The translations under genes were made by a program, and so were the position numbers. 64,000 nucleotides of DNA from the NCBI GenBank assembly GCA_902529365.1, contig CABZWK010000004.1:62001-126000 (forward strand). The letters run 5' to 3'. The DNA is from an uncultured Balneola sp. GTDB lineage: Bacteria > Bacteroidota > Rhodothermia > Balneolales > Balneolaceae. Under the pieces are notes generated by a model, which saw only the letters and a list, made by a program, of their open reading frames with translations, was not told the origin of the DNA and did not search any database. Positions 61,098-64,000 of the stretch are shown here, one piece after another (within the stretch, counting starts at the first letter, position 1; each line of letters opens with the position of its first letter).

Positions 61098-62218
61098 GTA
61101 GCAAAAAAAAGCGTATACCGACATATAAATTAGGTTTTCGAAAAGCGCTGTACAGCACCATCCCCATAGGAGCGTTCACTTGGCTGCTGGTTTTTGTTTA
61201 CTTGGGCAGCAGCACTGTCGAAGGCGTTGTGGTTACCGCGGCAATGATCTTTTTAAGCTTTCTGATTTTCTTTGTGATTGATTACCGAGTCGATTACAAG
61301 CGCCTTATGATGCTTGAACGCATCTCTAAAAACATCTCAAAAAAACGGTTCGAAGAGATAGATGACCAGACCAGCTCTAGTAACGACGAGCTTGATTATG
61401 TGATTAAAAAACTCGTTAATTCCAACCGAACTGTAGAACTAGAGATCCAACGACTGAACCGAATCGAAAATTATCGGAAGGAATTTATAGGGGATATCTC
61501 GCATGAACTTAAAACCCCCATCTTTGCTATTCAGGGCTTTGTTGAAACGCTATTGAATGGTGCATTGGAAGATGAGAAGGTGAATAGAAAGTTTTTGCAA
61601 AAAGCCATGAGAAACGTAAACAGGCTCATTTACCTTACTAAGGATCTCATGGAAATTTCCAAGCTTGAAACAGGTGAATTAAAGTCGGAAATGGAGGAGA
61701 TTTATCTCTACGATATTATTAATGAAGTGGTCGAAAGCTTGCAGTATAAAGCACAACAAGAGCAGGTGAATCTATTTATAGAGCGAATAGACCGAAACCT
61801 AAGGATTAGGGCCGATAAAAATCAACTGCGGCAAGTATTAATCAACCTGATAGAGAATGGAATTAAATATAATGTGCCTCAAGGAAGTGTTAGGGTTGAA
61901 TTAAGCCCCACCAAAAGAGCCGATAAAATGATCCTGAACATCGAAGATACTGGCATTGGAATAGATGATGCCGATTTGCCGCGAGTTACAGAGCGCTTCT
62001 TTCGAGTCGATAAATCCCGCTCAAGAGAGAGGGGAGGCACAGGCCTGGGTCTTGCCATCGTTAAACACATTATTGAAGCCCATGGAGAAACGCTTAAAAT
62101 TAGAAGCGAACCAAACAAGGGATCAAAGTTTAGTATAAGTTTAACCCGGGTTGATGTTGACACGGACAGCCAGAACCCCGACGAAGCGATTTTTTTAGAA
62201 ATAAGTCGGGGAAAGTAG
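61094..62218 (+). CDS. Sensor histidine kinase, PhoR-like
   Basis: Two membrane spans close together (STIPIGAFTWLLVFVYL; VVVTAAMIFLSFLIFFVI) with a very short extracytoplasmic loop, then a short linker, HisKA with His137 in FIGDISHELKTPIFAIQGF, and HATPase_c with N-box NLIENGIKYN, DTGIGI and GGTGLGLAIVKHI. No PAS domain, and the loop of only about eight residues argues for sensing in the membrane or through partners. 374 residues; ATGA overlap with the response-regulator gene. Confidence 0.94.
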   Translation: MSSKKKRIPTYKLGFRKALYSTIPIGAFTWLLVFVYLGSSTVEGVVVTAAMIFLSFLIFFVIDYRVDYKRLMMLERISKNISKKRFEEIDDQTSSSNDELDYVIKKLVNSNRTVELEIQRLNRIENYRKEFIGDISHELKTPIFAIQGFVETLLNGALEDEKVNRKFLQKAMRNVNRLIYLTKDLMEISKLETGELKSEMEEIYLYDIINEVVESLQYKAQQEQVNLFIERIDRNLRIRADKNQLRQVLINLIENGIKYNVPQGSVRVELSPTKRADKMILNIEDTGIGIDDADLPRVTERFFRVDKSRSRERGGTGLGLAIVKHIIEAHGETLKIRSEPNKGSKFSISLTRVDVDTDSQNPDEAIFLEISRGK

Positions 62219-62237
62219 TACCTTTCAAAGTAAAATC

Positions 62238-63323
62238 ATGGTGTATGCAGTAATTATGGCAGGGGGTTCAGGGACCCGTTTTTGGCCATTTAGTACCCAA
62301 TCCAACCCAAAACAATTTCACCAGCTGTTTGGACGAGGCACCATGTTGCAAAATACAGCGGAAAGAATATCGGGCTTAATCTCACATCAACAAGTTATGG
62401 TGGTGACAAATGATAACTATACCAACATAGTAATAGAGCAATTACCCCTGGCGCTACCAAAGAATATTATTGGTGAACCAGTGGCTAAAAACACAGCGCC
62501 TTGTGTGGCTATAACCGCGGCTCTTCTCGAACATCAAGATCCAGATGCGGTGATGGTAGTATTGCCGGCCGACCATCATATTATGATGCCGAAGGCTTTT
62601 TTAGACGTTCTTGAGGTTGCTGTAAACGTTGCAAAAAAAGGAGAAGATCTTGTTACTTTAGGCATACAGCCCAGCTTTGCTGAAACAGGTTTTGGCTACA
62701 TTGAGGCGGATACAAGGGGGTCGAACACTGGCGGTGATGAGGGAGTATTTCAAGTCAAGGCCTTTAAAGAGAAGCCCGATCTTAAAACGGCAGAGTATTT
62801 TTTAGAACAAGGAAATTATTTTTGGAATAGCGGAATATTTGTTTGGAAAGCTTCTAAGGTTCTGCAGGAAATTCAAGCACATCTTCCGGCGATGTATGAT
62901 TTACTAGAACGAGCAAAGCCGGAATTTGGGACAGACCTTGAGGCTGGGGCAATAAAAGATTTTTATATGGAATGTGAGCCCATATCTATTGATTATGGGA
63001 TTATGGAAAAAGCGGCGTCTGTAAAAGTTATTCCAGGTGACTTTGGGTGGAATGACGTTGGAAGTTGGTCCGCGGTGTATGAATTATCTGAAAAAGATAA
63101 AGAATCAAACGCTTTGCAAGCTCTTAATTATTGCATGGTTGATTCAAATAACAACTTAATTTTCTCCAAATGTGAAAAAATGATAGCGCTTGTAGGAGTA
63201 GAAAACATGGCAGTAGTGGAAACAGACCAGGCGTTGCTAATTTGCGATCTTCGCAATGCCCAAGGAGTAAAACAAGTGGTAGAACAACTCAAGGCTAGTC
63301 AAGAATTAAGAAGCTTTACTTAG
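62238..63323 (+). CDS. manC: Mannose-1-phosphate guanylyltransferase
   Basis: Makes GDP-mannose for glycans and fucose/rhamnose derivatives. Nucleotidyltransferase signature AGGSGTRFWPFST near residue 8, followed by NPKQFHQLFG, VLPADHHIM, AFKEKPDLKTAEYFL, NYFWNSGIFVWKA and DYGIMEKA, all typical of GMP pyrophosphorylase domain alone; 361 residues and no fused isomerase domain. 19 bases after the kinase gene and overlaps the convergent next gene by 4 bases. Confidence 0.94.
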   Translation: MVYAVIMAGGSGTRFWPFSTQSNPKQFHQLFGRGTMLQNTAERISGLISHQQVMVVTNDNYTNIVIEQLPLALPKNIIGEPVAKNTAPCVAITAALLEHQDPDAVMVVLPADHHIMMPKAFLDVLEVAVNVAKKGEDLVTLGIQPSFAETGFGYIEADTRGSNTGGDEGVFQVKAFKEKPDLKTAEYFLEQGNYFWNSGIFVWKASKVLQEIQAHLPAMYDLLERAKPEFGTDLEAGAIKDFYMECEPISIDYGIMEKAASVKVIPGDFGWNDVGSWSAVYELSEKDKESNALQALNYCMVDSNNNLIFSKCEKMIALVGVENMAVVETDQALLICDLRNAQGVKQVVEQLKASQELRSFT

Positions 63324-64000
63324 AGATAGATGGTTTGCTGATCATAAGCCAATTTTACATGGTCAGGTAGTTTCTTATTAGAAGGACCATGCTTAGTTTG
63401 GCCATTCATGTGAATTAAATAGGCCTCAGGAATACCTAATTCCGAAATCAAATCAACCGCGTCCGGGATACTCAAATGGGTGGGGTGTTCAGGCTCCCAG
63501 CGTAGAGCGCTCAAAATTACGGCCTGGACATCTTTTAAAAGGGTCTTGCTTTCTTCTGGTAACTCTTTTACGTCTGTTAAGTAGCATAAGTCATTTATTT
63601 TAAAACCTATAATGTCAAGCTCCCCATGTTTCGCCGGAATCGCTGTGATGGTAAAAGGCCCCACTTGTATTGGCTCATTGATAGCGTGTAATTGAATACG
63701 GGTAGACCCAGGGTAGCGTCCCGCCCCAAATAAGTAATGAAAACGGCTTTTTATCGACTCAATGGCAGAAGGGGTTGTGTAAAGGGGAATCGAATCCTTC
63801 TGTATATAGTTATACATTCTAAGATCATCTATACCCGCAACATGATCCATGTGTTCATGGGTAATGAGTACTGCATCAATTTGAGTAATGCCCGCAGAAA
63901 TGCTTTGAAGGCGAAATTCTGGCCCAACATCGATTACCAAAGAAAAATCATCCTGTTGAATCCACGCAGAACAACGGCTTCGTATATTCCTAGAGTCGGT
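63320..64000 (-). CDS. Metallo-beta-lactamase-fold phosphohydrolase, 5' end outside window
   Basis: Related to PhnP/cyclic-phosphodiesterase-like MBL hydrolases. The HxHxDH motif is ITHEHMDHVAGIDDLR; further ligands AKHGELDIIGF, YLTDVKEL, and a C-terminal IHMNGQTKHG, where the last conserved His would lie. The frame stays open to the window edge (ACC at 63998-64000), and the sequence RNIRSRCSAWIQ matches the usual segment before the VIDVGPEFR block, so the true start is beyond 64000; the TTG at 63940 is internal. The visible 227 codons are intact. Confidence 0.9.
   Translation of the reverse strand, partial: TDSRNIRSRCSAWIQQDDFSLVIDVGPEFRLQSISAGITQIDAVLITHEHMDHVAGIDDLRMYNYIQKDSIPLYTTPSAIESIKSRFHYLFGAGRYPGSTRIQLHAINEPIQVGPFTITAIPAKHGELDIIGFKINDLCYLTDVKELPEESKTLLKDVQAVILSALRWEPEHPTHLSIPDAVDLISELGIPEAYLIHMNGQTKHGPSNKKLPDHVKLAYDQQTIYL

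Overview
The window reads as chromosomal core DNA of a Bacteroidota-type bacterium, most plausibly of the Balneolota/Rhodothermota side. I infer this from a PorV/PorQ-family outer-membrane protein, a secreted HEVGH metalloprotease, a secreted M14 peptidase, S16 with a long acidic tail, few Shine-Dalgarno sequences, and at least two promoters fitting the Bacteroidota pattern TTG-N20/21-TAnnTTTG (58187-58217 minus, 37468-37500 plus). Coding density is high. I found no tRNA, rRNA, CRISPR array, insertion sequence or prophage.

Layout. 1-3.7 kb: end of a TPR protein, rho, a decayed gene, a rhodanese. 3.8-8.0 kb (minus): porV-like, miaA, purS, clpS, purQ, lptB. 8.2-11.1 kb (plus): dnaN, a SAM hydrolase-family protein, a methyltransferase. 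11.1-25 kb (minus except one GAF protein): argS, broken radC, metalloprotease, alanine/sodium symporter, MarC, lipoprotein, TIM-barrel isomerase, Lgt-family protein, uvrA. 25.5-32.4 kb: Gfo/Idh oxidoreductase, sugar dehydrogenase, thioredoxin-like protein, small helix-turn-helix gene, NUDIX hydrolase, CDP-alcohol transferase, ftsY, scpA. 32.6-37.1 kb: ppk, ruvB and a metK with an in-frame stop. 37.6-43.5 kb (plus): membrane protein, two paralogous amidohydrolases, a GMC oxidoreductase with its small subunit. 43.6-51.5 kb: M14 peptidase, Nramp-like transporter, hemolysin III, and a 1025-residue metallopeptidase/propeller/barrel protein. 51.5-58.2 kb: purM, an AT-rich gap, dtd, a patatin remnant, adk, and the ffh-rpsP-rimM-trmD-rplS operon. 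58.3-64 kb: fabI-ruvC-ruvA, a PhoB/PhoR-like two-component pair, manC and a truncated metallo-beta-lactamase gene.

Two themes stand out. First, the 52521-52983 gap holds a dense, two-orientation cluster of DnaA-box-like 9-mers beside AT-only runs and is my candidate for the replication origin, although no dnaA is in view and dnaN lies about 43 kb away. A second DnaA-box pair, one box matching the consensus perfectly, overlaps the inferred ffh promoter, which would link expression of the signal-recognition/ribosomal operon to DnaA. Second, several genes are disrupted: metK by one TAA, radC by a +1 shift and a possible upstream TAG, the gene after rho by a shift, and the symporter lacks a normal start codon. 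Loss of metK would normally be lethal, so sequencing or amplification error must be separated from real decay before any biological reading.
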